Assembly (NCBI GenBank): GCA_947450365.1
Contig: CANFVE010000021.1
Span: 1 to 44,172, forward strand
From: Cytophagaceae bacterium
GTDB lineage: Bacteria; Bacteroidota; Bacteroidia; Cytophagales; Spirosomataceae
Length of the DNA: 44,172 nt
Direction of reading: 5' to 3'
Both the position numbers and the translations under genes were made by a program. Below the pieces are notes generated by a model that saw only the letters and a program-made list of their open reading frames with translations, searched no databases and was not told the DNA's origin. Below are positions 1 to 9,149 of this stretch, one piece after another (within the stretch, counting starts at the first letter, position 1; every line of letters begins with the position of its first letter).

Positions 1-51
1 GTCATTGCGGTTTATTTTGTAATTTAATGGGTAAATTCGAGTGAACTTGAT

Positions 52-59
52 TATTTTTG
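52..59 (+). promoter_or_regulatory. Candidate -7 box (TATTTTTG) for the MerR-type regulator gene
   Basis: The octamer fits the Bacteroidota -7 consensus TAnnTTTG and ends about 50 bases before the GTG start at 112. No TTG lies at the usual distance upstream, so support is the -7 box alone. Confidence 0.4.
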
Positions 60-111
60 ATCAAACGAATTACAAAATTAGTTTTTTTATCCGAATTCTT
101 AATTTCAATCC

Positions 112-435
112 GTGGAATACGAAAAACAATATTATTCTATTTCTGAAGTTGCTGCGATTTTTAAGATCAATCCATCCAAATTGCGCTACTGGGAAACCCA
201 ATTTCCACATTTACTTCCCAAACGTCTTTCCACCGGTGCACGAAAATATACCCCTGTGGATATCGAAAAAATCCGAACCTTAGTGGATTTAATCGATACC
301 AAAGGAATGACACTTGAAGGAGCAAAATTAGCATTAAATAGCCGGGGAAGCGAAAAAAATCCGCATCAAACGGTAATTAATCAACTACTTGATATTCGCA
401 AAGGATTACAAGCGCTGAACGATGAAATAGCGTAA
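112..435 (+). CDS. MerR-family transcriptional regulator (HTH only)
   Basis: This 107-aa protein is a small DNA-binding regulator. Residues about 7-75 form a MerR winged helix-turn-helix, with the motif YSISEVAAIF, then KLRYWE (residues 24-29), and an arginine/lysine-rich wing (RKYTPVDIEKI). The short C-terminal helix could dimerise, and there is no effector-binding domain, so the signal it senses cannot be read. The start is a GTG, the first start codon after an in-frame stop at 100-102. It lies 33 bases upstream of dprA on the same strand and could be co-transcribed. Family assignment is secure; target genes are unknown. Confidence 0.87.
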   Translation: MEYEKQYYSISEVAAIFKINPSKLRYWETQFPHLLPKRLSTGARKYTPVDIEKIRTLVDLIDTKGMTLEGAKLALNSRGSEKNPHQTVINQLLDIRKGLQALNDEIA

Positions 436-448
436 TTTTCGACTAGAT

Positions 449-469
449 TGGCATGAAATTCAAATGCCA
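449..469 (+). promoter_or_regulatory. Small hairpin ending on the dprA start codon
   Basis: A perfect 6-bp inverted repeat, TGGCAT (449-454) and ATGCCA (464-469), has a 9-base loop. Its last base is the A of the dprA ATG, so folding in the mRNA could affect initiation. It is short enough to be chance. Confidence 0.25.
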
Positions 470-1575
470 TGGAAAGTCAGTCCGAAGAAAAAATATATCA
501 AATCGCCCTTTCGATTCTTCCTCAAATTGGGGTCGTCAATGCACGCCGCTTAATGGCTCATTTGGGTTCTGCCCGGCAAATTTTTCATTCCTCTAATTCT
601 ACACTCCAACGAATACCTCACATCGGTCCCGTGTTATCTCAAGCCGTACATGCTTCAGGGATATTAAAGGATGCCGAAAAAATATGGCTAGCCTGTCAAA
701 AAGAAGGCATTCAAGTGTTCTTTTATACGGACGCTGAGTTTCCAGAACGCTTAAAACAGATTTATGACGCGCCACTTGTCTTATATTGGCAAGGTTCCGT
801 GGATTTAAATTCGGAGCAAATCTTGGCAGTCGTGGGAACGCGAAAGGCCACCGAATATGGGAAACAAGTTTGTAAGTCGATTGTAAGGGATGCTGCACCA
901 CATCAGGTTTTATTTGTTTCTGGGCTCGCTTATGGGATTGATATTTGTATGCATCAAAATTGCCACGAATACCAGGTACCTAATATCGCTGTGCTGGCGG
1001 GTGGATTTCAATGGATTTACCCGCCAAAGCACCGTAAATTCGTTGATAAAATACGCCAACACGGAGGAATTCTTTCCGAACATCCCTTGCATCAAAAACC
1101 GGATGCCCGCTTTTTCCCCTTAAGAAACCGCATTATTGCAGGAATGTCAGATGCTACGATTGTTGTCGAAGCTGCTGAAAGAGGTGGGGCATTAATTACA
1201 GCAGATTATGCGAATAATTATCATCGGGAAGTTTTTGCTGTTCCGGGTAATTTAGAAAAGATATTTTCTGAAGGCTGTAATTTGTTGATAAAGAAACACC
1301 AAGCATCCATTTTCACGAATTGGCAACACCTCTGTGAAGAATTAAATTGGAATTCGGGTGATTCCATTCATCGAAATAAACGGTTGAATTGGGATCGATT
1401 TACAGGCGAAGAATCCGCTTTGCTGGCTTTATTACATCAAAAAGGAGAGTTGCCCTTGGATGAATTGGCCTGGAAACTGCAAAAAACCATGAGTGAATTA
1501 GCTGTACTTGTCTTAAATCTAGAATTCCAAGGGATGATTAAATCGATGCCAGGACACAGATATTCATTAAAATAA
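469..1575 (+). CDS. dprA: DNA-processing protein DprA/Smf
   Basis: DprA binds incoming single-stranded DNA during natural transformation and loads RecA on it in the cytoplasm. The 368-aa protein has an N-terminal helix-hairpin-helix region (about 15-65) and then the Rossmann-like DprA core with VVGTRKATEYG (121-131), VSGLAYGID (150-158) and AVLAGGFQWIYPPKH (174-188), followed by FFPLRNRIIAGMS and GGALITA. The C-terminal 65 residues form a winged-helix-like DprA extension. Its stop directly abuts the pyrE stop, with no spacer for a terminator. recA lies 14 kb away in the same window. No comEC or comF is seen here, so competence cannot be concluded from this gene alone. Confidence 0.96.
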   Translation: MESQSEEKIYQIALSILPQIGVVNARRLMAHLGSARQIFHSSNSTLQRIPHIGPVLSQAVHASGILKDAEKIWLACQKEGIQVFFYTDAEFPERLKQIYDAPLVLYWQGSVDLNSEQILAVVGTRKATEYGKQVCKSIVRDAAPHQVLFVSGLAYGIDICMHQNCHEYQVPNIAVLAGGFQWIYPPKHRKFVDKIRQHGGILSEHPLHQKPDARFFPLRNRIIAGMSDATIVVEAAERGGALITADYANNYHREVFAVPGNLEKIFSEGCNLLIKKHQASIFTNWQHLCEELNWNSGDSIHRNKRLNWDRFTGEESALLALLHQKGELPLDELAWKLQKTMSELAVLVLNLEFQGMIKSMPGHRYSLK

Positions 1576-2214
1576 TTATTTGCGCCATTCGCTTGGATTA
1601 CTTCTCCAATCTTGCAATGTAACTAATTGAGAATCTGATACGTAATTAAGTTTTACTGCCTCATCGATGAGTACATCGTAGTTACTTAATGAATAAAAAG
1701 GAATTCCCGCTGCTTTGAAATTTTGAACTGAAATTTCGAATCCATAGGTGAAAATGGCAACCATTCCCATCACTGTCGCACCTGATTGAACCAATGCTTC
1801 TGCCGCTTTGAGGGAACTGCCGCCAGTAGAGATTAAATCTTCGATGAGCACAACTTTTTGACCAGCCTCAATTTTACCCTCAATTTGATTTCCCATGCCG
1901 TGTTTTTTTGGTTCTGGGCGGACATAGCAAAAAGGTAAATCTAAAAAATCTGCCACAAGCGCTCCTTGGGCAATACCCGCTGTAGCCACTCCGGCAATAA
2001 TATCGACATCACTAAAATAGGCCTTCACGGCAGCAGAAAGGTTGTTTTTAATATGTGTGCGGACTTCAGGAAAGGAAAGTGAGATTCGATTGTCGCAATA
2101 AATGGGAGAATTCCAGCCAGAAGCCCAAGTAAATGGTTGATCGGGGCGTAATTGTATCGCTTTGATGCTTAAAAGATGTTGGGCTACTTCCTGTTGTATT
2201 GTTAAATTCTCCAT
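1576..2214 (-). CDS. pyrE: Orotate phosphoribosyltransferase
   Basis: PyrE joins orotate and PRPP to make OMP, the fifth step of de novo pyrimidine synthesis. The 212-aa length is normal for the family. The PRPP-binding loop is VVLIEDLISTGGSS (about 121-134), with the catalytic flexible loop around YVRPEPKKHGMG upstream of it. The gene is divergent from the NUDIX gene; its -7 box TAAATTTG (minus strand, 2240-2247) would give a leader of about 22 bases. No other pyr gene is in the window. Confidence 0.96.
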   Translation of the reverse strand: MENLTIQQEVAQHLLSIKAIQLRPDQPFTWASGWNSPIYCDNRISLSFPEVRTHIKNNLSAAVKAYFSDVDIIAGVATAGIAQGALVADFLDLPFCYVRPEPKKHGMGNQIEGKIEAGQKVVLIEDLISTGGSSLKAAEALVQSGATVMGMVAIFTYGFEISVQNFKAAGIPFYSLSNYDVLIDEAVKLNYVSDSQLVTLQDWRSNPSEWRK

Positions 2215-2239
2215 AAGTATTGTTTCAAGATATATCTGA

Positions 2240-2247
2240 CAAATTTA
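2240..2247 (-). promoter_or_regulatory. -7 box (TAAATTTG) of pyrE
   Basis: Read on the minus strand, this is an exact TAnnTTTG match 25 bases before the pyrE ATG. A convincing -33 TTG is not seen. It faces the NUDIX -7 box at 2280-2287, so the two divergent promoters share about 50 bases. Confidence 0.6.
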
Positions 2248-2279
2248 CTTTATTCAGATTATCTTTCATTATTTAATTC

Positions 2280-2287
2280 TAATTTTG
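2280..2287 (+). promoter_or_regulatory. -7 box (TAATTTTG) of the NUDIX gene
   Basis: This exact TAnnTTTG match lies 27 bases before the ATG at 2315. It contains the in-frame TTG at 2285, which argues that TTG is promoter sequence and not a start codon. Confidence 0.6.
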
Positions 2288-2314
2288 CCAAAATTAATTG
2301 AGAATTTTCGCCGC

Positions 2315-3013
2315 ATGATAATTTTTATAAACGATCGTCCCATTCGCATTACAAACCAAAAGAAAAAGGATCAATTGTCCCATCTGGAGGATTTTGATGT
2401 GATTATCGATGCTCGTTTAAATCCTGTTAAAATCAAGGAATTTAAGGGACATACCTGTTTATTAAATTTGACTTTGGATCATATGGCGAAGATTATTGAA
2501 GATCTTCACAAAAAGAATGTGACAGATTTTCATTCCTTGTACATTATCGTAGACAATAAAAAGGCATTTAAACAAAAGATTATTAGTCTTTATTCATTAG
2601 TTGAAGCAGCCGGAGGCCTAGTTCAGAATACAGAAGGGTATTTTTTGTGGATTTACCGACTTGGGAAGTGGGATTTACCCAAGGGCAAATTAGAAAAAAA
2701 TGAATCCTTTAAATCGGCCGCTGTGCGCGAAGTAGAGGAGGAATGTAATGTTAAGGCCCATTTGCAAGCTAAATTATGTACCACCTACCATACCTATACG
2801 CACAAGAACCAACGTGTTTTAAAGCGGACAAAATGGTACATGATGACTACCAATCAAAAAGGAAAACTCATTGCACAAACGGAGGAAAATATCGAAAAGG
2901 TGGAATGGTTAACCAAAACGCAAATGGGTAAAAATGCCATAACCGATACCTATAGTTCCATCCGCTACGTGATTCAGCGGTTTTCCATGCTTCAAGTCCC
3001 TTTGAAGGCCTAA
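2315..3013 (+). CDS. NUDIX hydrolase
   Basis: This cytoplasmic hydrolase cleaves a nucleoside-diphosphate-linked substrate that cannot be named from sequence. The NUDIX box runs from GKLEKNESFK to REVEEECNV; the usual glycine after the EE pair is Asn here. About 120 N-terminal residues precede the box, so the protein (232 aa from ATG 2315) has an extra N-terminal module compared with minimal NUDIX enzymes. An in-frame TTG at 2285 would add 10 residues, but it sits inside the -7 promoter box, so I chose the ATG. Divergent pairing with pyrE is a familiar Bacteroidota arrangement. Confidence 0.9.
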   Translation: MIIFINDRPIRITNQKKKDQLSHLEDFDVIIDARLNPVKIKEFKGHTCLLNLTLDHMAKIIEDLHKKNVTDFHSLYIIVDNKKAFKQKIISLYSLVEAAGGLVQNTEGYFLWIYRLGKWDLPKGKLEKNESFKSAAVREVEEECNVKAHLQAKLCTTYHTYTHKNQRVLKRTKWYMMTTNQKGKLIAQTEENIEKVEWLTKTQMGKNAITDTYSSIRYVIQRFSMLQVPLKA

Positions 3014-3044
3014 AATAATCCGATTAAATTTTTCTAAGCGTTCA

Positions 3045-3509
3045 TTAAATACCCTCTAAGGCATAAGGTAAATACTGATCGATCGAACTACCATAGCGAT
3101 GTAAATCTCGAATAATCGTAGAACTAATCGGAGCCAAATGCGGAGATGTAATTAAAAATACCGTTTCTAAGGCAGGATTAATGTGGCGATTCACTTGAGA
3201 TATCGAATTTTCATACTCAAAATCGGTGGTGTTTCGTAAACCCCGAATGATAAATTTCGCCCCCACTTCTTTGGCGACATTTGCTGTTAAATCCTGGTAA
3301 CTAACCACTCGGACGGGTTTTCCTTGAAAGGTATCTTCAATGCAACCTTTGATTTTCTCTAAGTCGAAATACCGAGCCTTACTTGAATTTTGTCCTATTC
3401 CGATGATAACTTCATCAAATAAGGCCAATGCCCGTAGGACAATATCCTCATGGCCTTTAGTAAATGGATCAAAAGATCCTGGGAAAAATGCAATTTTTGG
3501 GCTGTTCAT
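3045..3509 (-). CDS. coaD: Pantetheine-phosphate adenylyltransferase
   Basis: CoaD transfers AMP to 4'-phosphopantetheine to make dephospho-CoA, the penultimate step of CoA synthesis. The 154-aa protein has the nucleotidyltransferase motif PGSFDPFTKGHEDIV (about 10-24, TKGH being the T/HxGH signature) and the C-terminal ISSTIIRDL (about 128-136), both diagnostic. Length is typical. Its ATG overlaps the end of the upstream DUF3822 gene by 4 bases, suggesting translational coupling. Confidence 0.96.
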   Translation of the reverse strand: MNSPKIAFFPGSFDPFTKGHEDIVLRALALFDEVIIGIGQNSSKARYFDLEKIKGCIEDTFQGKPVRVVSYQDLTANVAKEVGAKFIIRGLRNTTDFEYENSISQVNRHINPALETVFLITSPHLAPISSTIIRDLHRYGSSIDQYLPYALEGI

Positions 3510-4207
3510 GGGTGTAAGGAGATATGGTATTCCTGTAATTCGGCGAGCAATTTTTCATTGCTTGCCTCAGGTCCAGAAACCTGTATTTTTTTGGTATCCC
3601 AAGGGAAATCAAATGCCTCCCGAATGGAATGTAAATAAAAGGCTAACTCAATGCCCGATTGATACTCAAACACATTGTTTAGTTGCAAGGTATAATCCTT
3701 ATAAAGCACGACAAAAGCCTGATTTTTAAACAATTGAATCGATAATTGGTAGGACTTTTGAGCATTATTTTTTTCAAGTAAAGTCCCCATGACGTGTTGA
3801 TATTGGATCGAGGCTAAGGGGAATTGAATGGCCAGGTAATCCTTCCATTGACTGCTAACCAAAAATACCAATGAGGACTTTAAATAACCGATTGCCTGTT
3901 CATGTACCTCTTGACCCATCATAGCATGTTCTCCCAAGGCCTTCTCCAAAAATCCAATTCTGTACGTAGGAACATCATATTCTGAAGGCAGTAACAAAAA
4001 CAAAGCATGGATAATTTCAGCCTGTATGTTTTTGATATGTGCTTTTTTAATTTGATTTTTTTCCCAAAAAAGCGATTCAGCTTTTGCTGAAGATCCCCAG
4101 GCTAAGAATGCTGATGTAGCATGTTGTTCATCCAACAAAACGATTCCCGCCTCACTTACTTGAATAGGTAAGGCATTCGAATGTTCGATGATATCATGTG
4201 GGGCCAT
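3506..4207 (-). CDS. DUF3822 family protein
   Basis: This 233-aa protein resembles the DUF3822 family, which is found mainly in Bacteroidota next to coaD. Family members are thought to have an actin/ASKHA-like fold, but no biochemical role is established. I see no signal peptide, membrane segment or catalytic motif; the N-terminus (residues 15-40) contains the beta-rich stretch VSEAGIVLLDEQ. The gene overlaps coaD by 4 bases, so the pair is almost certainly one transcript. The assignment rests on recalled sequence character and position. Confidence 0.75.
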   Translation of the reverse strand: MAPHDIIEHSNALPIQVSEAGIVLLDEQHATSAFLAWGSSAKAESLFWEKNQIKKAHIKNIQAEIIHALFLLLPSEYDVPTYRIGFLEKALGEHAMMGQEVHEQAIGYLKSSLVFLVSSQWKDYLAIQFPLASIQYQHVMGTLLEKNNAQKSYQLSIQLFKNQAFVVLYKDYTLQLNNVFEYQSGIELAFYLHSIREAFDFPWDTKKIQVSGPEASNEKLLAELQEYHISLHP

Positions 4208-4267
4208 GGGAATTATTAGTTACTCGATGCCCGAAATTGCAAAAAAAATATGGGAATGGAATCATAA

Positions 4268-5917
<1,650 letters not shown>

Positions 5918-5994
5918 ACCAAGCATATGGTGGAAGTATAGATTCCAAATCTGGAAGAATTCAGATCCCTTAGGTTTAAACATATTTGACTTAT

Positions 5995-6030
5995 ATCAAC
6001 AAAGGAGGCTGTTAGGCCTCCTTTGTTGAT
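5995..6030. terminator. Bidirectional terminator between ABC-F and gapN genes
   Basis: A 15-bp perfect stem (5995-6009 with 6016-6030, core AAAGGAGGC/GCCTCCTTT) closes a 6-base loop. It stands between two converging genes. The stem is followed by no long T-run, but AT pairs at its base could serve both directions. Confidence 0.8.
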
Positions 6031-6047
6031 TGGAATTGGTTCTAGGA

Positions 6048-7670
6048 TTACAAAATGAATCGAGTTGATAAGAAATTCGATTGTTGATTTTCCACGATTT
6101 GATTCACGATGTCTTTGTTCAACTGGTTCGCCTTGGTCGCCACAACCGTACGGATCGAGAATGAACGCAATGCGGCTGTTACAGACAATGTTCCTTCCGC
6201 CGAGTCTTTCCGGCCTGTGAATGGGAATGAATCTGGTCCTCGTTGGCATTGTGCATTTATATTGACACGGGAAACCTGATTTACGGTGGCATCGATTAAT
6301 TCTGAAATTTGATTGGCATCGGTTCCGAAAATCGCCACTTGTTGACCATGGGACGACTCATGAATATAATCAATCGGAGTATTCAAGTCTTCAAATGGAA
6401 CGACTGGAACGACTGGACCGAATTGTTCCTCATGCCATACCTTCATTTTACTCGTAACAGGATACAAAAGGGCAGGGAAGAAGATCGATTTGAAATTCTC
6501 TCCTCCGTGAGGATTCATAATCTTAGCGCCGTGTAATTTAGCGTCTTCGATTAATTCTTTCAAATAGGCTGGCTTATTCGGTTCTGGCAAAGGGGTAATT
6601 TGAACGCCAGGTTCCCACATCATTCCTACTTTTAGGCCTTCAATCTTTTCAGCTAAACCTTTATTAAACGCATCTGCCAAAGAGGCATGAACAAAAATGA
6701 TTTTAATCGCAGTACACCGCTGGCCATTAAAGGATAATGAACCTAATAAACATTCGTTGATCGCATTATCCAATTGCGCACTTTCCGTTATAATCGCCGC
6801 ATTCTTGGCATCTAAACCTAAAATCGCACGAAGACGATTTACTTTTGGATGCATTTTCTTCAATTTGTCCGCCACTTTGGAAGAACCAATTAAGGTTAAA
6901 ACGTCGATTTTACCCGATTCGATTAATTGAGGGATAATCGAATTTCCACGGCCATATAACGTATTAATGACGCCCGGAGGGAAACTATCTTTAAACGCTT
7001 CTAAAAGTGGGTAATGCAATAAGGTACCGTGTTTTGGGGGTTTGAATAACACGATATTTCCCATAATTAATGCCGGAATCAGCGTGGTAAATGTCTCATT
7101 CAATGGGTAATTAAATGGTCCCATACATAAAACTACGCCCAAGGGCGAGCGACGAACTTGTCCTATAATGCCGTCTTCAATTAAGAAAGTCGATGAATTC
7201 CGATCGATATCTTTTAAAGCCCCAATCGTATCATAAATATATTGAACGGTTCGATCAAACTCTTTTTGGGAATCGCCTAATGATTTTCCGATTTCCCACA
7301 TCAATAATTTGACAACCTCTTCACGCTTTTGAATCATTTTTTGTGTGAATTTTTCCACACATTCAATCCGCTTACTTACTGTCATGGAGGGCCATTCGCC
7401 CCGACCATTCGAATATGCCTTCACACCCGCATATAGCACTTCCATGGCATCTGTCGCATCCGTAATAGGATAGGATCCAATCCGTTTTTGCTCAAATCCT
7501 TTAGCGGTTTTTACATAAATAGGCGACCAAACATCCTGTGTTTTTCCAGCCCAAGGCCGCATTTCTCCATTGACCAAATATTCTCTTTGCTCAATCGGTT
7601 CTAATAAATCATACTCTTTTGGAATTTCCCCGGCTTTTGGGAATAATTGTTCTAAGTCGCCTGCTTGCAT
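6048..7670 (-). CDS. Aldehyde dehydrogenase, GapN-type NADP-dependent glyceraldehyde-3-phosphate dehydrogenase
   Basis: The predicted role is irreversible, non-phosphorylating oxidation of glyceraldehyde-3-phosphate to 3-phosphoglycerate with NADP+. The ALDH core is clear: MGPFNYPLNET, the cofactor-site loop LIGSSKVAD, catalytic Cys in FNGQRCTA (Cys319 from ATG 7670), and GPDSFPFTGRKDS near the C-terminus. At the general-base position the usual ELGGK reads GLDAK, so Glu is Gly and an Asp sits two residues later. Three starts are possible: GTG 7715, ATG 7709 and ATG 7670. I chose 7670 because the 15 extra residues look unlike the family N-terminus. Substrate is inferred from overall similarity to GapN; another aldehyde is possible. 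Confidence 0.82.
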   Translation of the reverse strand: MQAGDLEQLFPKAGEIPKEYDLLEPIEQREYLVNGEMRPWAGKTQDVWSPIYVKTAKGFEQKRIGSYPITDATDAMEVLYAGVKAYSNGRGEWPSMTVSKRIECVEKFTQKMIQKREEVVKLLMWEIGKSLGDSQKEFDRTVQYIYDTIGALKDIDRNSSTFLIEDGIIGQVRRSPLGVVLCMGPFNYPLNETFTTLIPALIMGNIVLFKPPKHGTLLHYPLLEAFKDSFPPGVINTLYGRGNSIIPQLIESGKIDVLTLIGSSKVADKLKKMHPKVNRLRAILGLDAKNAAIITESAQLDNAINECLLGSLSFNGQRCTAIKIIFVHASLADAFNKGLAEKIEGLKVGMMWEPGVQITPLPEPNKPAYLKELIEDAKLHGAKIMNPHGGENFKSIFFPALLYPVTSKMKVWHEEQFGPVVPVVPFEDLNTPIDYIHESSHGQQVAIFGTDANQISELIDATVNQVSRVNINAQCQRGPDSFPFTGRKDSAEGTLSVTAALRSFSIRTVVATKANQLNKDIVNQIVENQQSNFLSTRFIL

Positions 7671-7790
7671 GATAATGAGTTTAAATTTCTGATTGCAAAT
7701 TTCCTTCATTTGCACATTTCAACGATTCTTTTGCAAGTAATATTTAAAATGTTATATGTTTTTACGATTAAATTATAAAAAATTATCAAG

Positions 7791-7976
7791 TTAAACGTTT
7801 GCGGGAATGGGATACAATCGTCGGGTTTGATTGATTTGGAACTTGAATTGTTCGGTAAAACTATCGGGATGCATCTGCGAAAATGCTAGTTGCCATAGAC
7901 TAAACTGCTGCGGGTTTCCTGTTTGAAAGGCCGGCGGATTTATTTTTTTAGCTTGTAAATAGTCCTCAAATTTCAT
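7791..7976 (-). CDS. Conserved small protein (61 aa) at the end of the queA operon
   Basis: The protein is soluble, has no signal peptide or Cys cluster, and is rich in aromatic residues. It opens MKFEDYLQAKKI, has the block QMHPDSFTEQFKF near the middle and ends NQTRRLYPIP. I recall similar 55-60-aa proteins in Bacteroidota with the pattern HPxSFTxQ...RRxYP, always annotated as hypothetical. It overlaps the 3' end of the MFS gene by 11 bases, which supports translation. Function is unknown. Confidence 0.72.
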   Translation of the reverse strand: MKFEDYLQAKKINPPAFQTGNPQQFSLWQLAFSQMHPDSFTEQFKFQINQTRRLYPIPANV

Positions 7977-9147
7977 GTTTTAACCAATTTTGTCGGTAAG
8001 ATAACAAAAGAAAAAAGGAAATAACAGCAAATAGCCCTGCTAACAAAAAGGGAAATACGATTTGCGAGGCTAAACCTTTATAAAACATTCCCGCAACTAA
8101 AGCCCCTAATCCGATTCCAGCCTCGAGCGCTATGTACATGGTTGCCATCGCCCGACCCATATGTGTGGCTGATCCTAAATCATTGGTCCAAGCTGCCAAG
8201 GTTGGGGTATTAAATCCCCAAGCAATTCCGAATAAAATTGCGGATGTAATAACGGTAAAGCTATTTAATTCGATGACCATAATAAACATCGCGCCAATTA
8301 AAAATAATCCAGAAATCAATAAAACAGGAATACGTCCATGGCGATCTGAACTTTTGGAAAAAAATATGCGAACTACAATCGAAGAAACCGTGTAAATCGT
8401 GAAATAGAGACCTTTGTTATGCCAACCAATCATTTTAGATATATCCGGCAATAGCGTCACCACGACTCCGGACGAAAAAGAAACCATCAGCATTATCCAA
8501 AAAACGGGTAAAATTTTAGGTTCAAACACATCGTCCCAACCGATTTTAAATAAAACCAAAGTAAATGGACTTTTCATCGTTTTGGGCAATGTTTCTTTTA
8601 AGCGCATTAAGATTAAAATGGAAAACAAGGCGAATAAGGACGAAATCCAAAACATTTCATTTAATCCAATTTCAGTGGCTAAATAACTGCCGATGGCTGG
8701 ACCAATCGACATGCCAGTGGCCGTAAAAATACCTAAAGCCCCTTGTGCCTCTCCTCGACGCGTTTCTGGAATAATATCGGCCACATAGGCTGCGGTGGCC
8801 GTGGGTTTTGTACCTGTCGACATACCATGTAGAAAGCGAAGGAAAAGAAAACCCTGAAACGTATGAATAAGTGGGTAAAGTCCCCCACAAACGAAACAAA
8901 CTAAGGATCCAAATGCCATAACAGGAACCCGACCAATACGGTCCGTTAATTTTCCCGAAAATGGCCGACTTAAGCCTGCCGTTAAGGTAAACAAGGCGAT
9001 GGTGTAACCGATGTATTCCCTTCCGCCCATACTCGCCAAATAATCCGGTAATTCCGGTATGATCATGGAGAAACTGGCAGAAAAGAGAAAATTACTAAGG
9101 CAAAGCAACCAGAAAGCAATTGTATAAATGGATTCTTTTTGTTGCAT
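7966..9147 (-). CDS. MFS transporter, drug-exporter type
   Basis: This 393-aa inner-membrane protein has about 12 predicted hydrophobic segments. The motif-A loop between helices 2 and 3 reads GKLTDRIGRVPVM, typical of drug:H+ antiporters, and a second copy (SSDRHGRIPVL) marks the pseudo-duplicated C-terminal half. The substrate is unknown. It starts 2 bases after the RND gene and overlaps the 61-aa gene, so it belongs to the queA-ispD-RND-MFS operon. Confidence 0.9.
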   Translation of the reverse strand: MQQKESIYTIAFWLLCLSNFLFSASFSMIIPELPDYLASMGGREYIGYTIALFTLTAGLSRPFSGKLTDRIGRVPVMAFGSLVCFVCGGLYPLIHTFQGFLFLRFLHGMSTGTKPTATAAYVADIIPETRRGEAQGALGIFTATGMSIGPAIGSYLATEIGLNEMFWISSLFALFSILILMRLKETLPKTMKSPFTLVLFKIGWDDVFEPKILPVFWIMLMVSFSSGVVVTLLPDISKMIGWHNKGLYFTIYTVSSIVVRIFFSKSSDRHGRIPVLLISGLFLIGAMFIMVIELNSFTVITSAILFGIAWGFNTPTLAAWTNDLGSATHMGRAMATMYIALEAGIGLGALVAGMFYKGLASQIVFPFLLAGLFAVISFFLLLSYRQNWLKHEI

Positions 9148-9149
9148 GC

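Noticed and set aside
41-283. 80-codon open frame at the window start
   Set aside because: It runs in another frame through the MerR gene and has no recognisable motif.
5918-6047. Possible small RNA between ABC-F and gapN genes
   Set aside because: The only structure is the terminator hairpin, sufficient to explain the gap.
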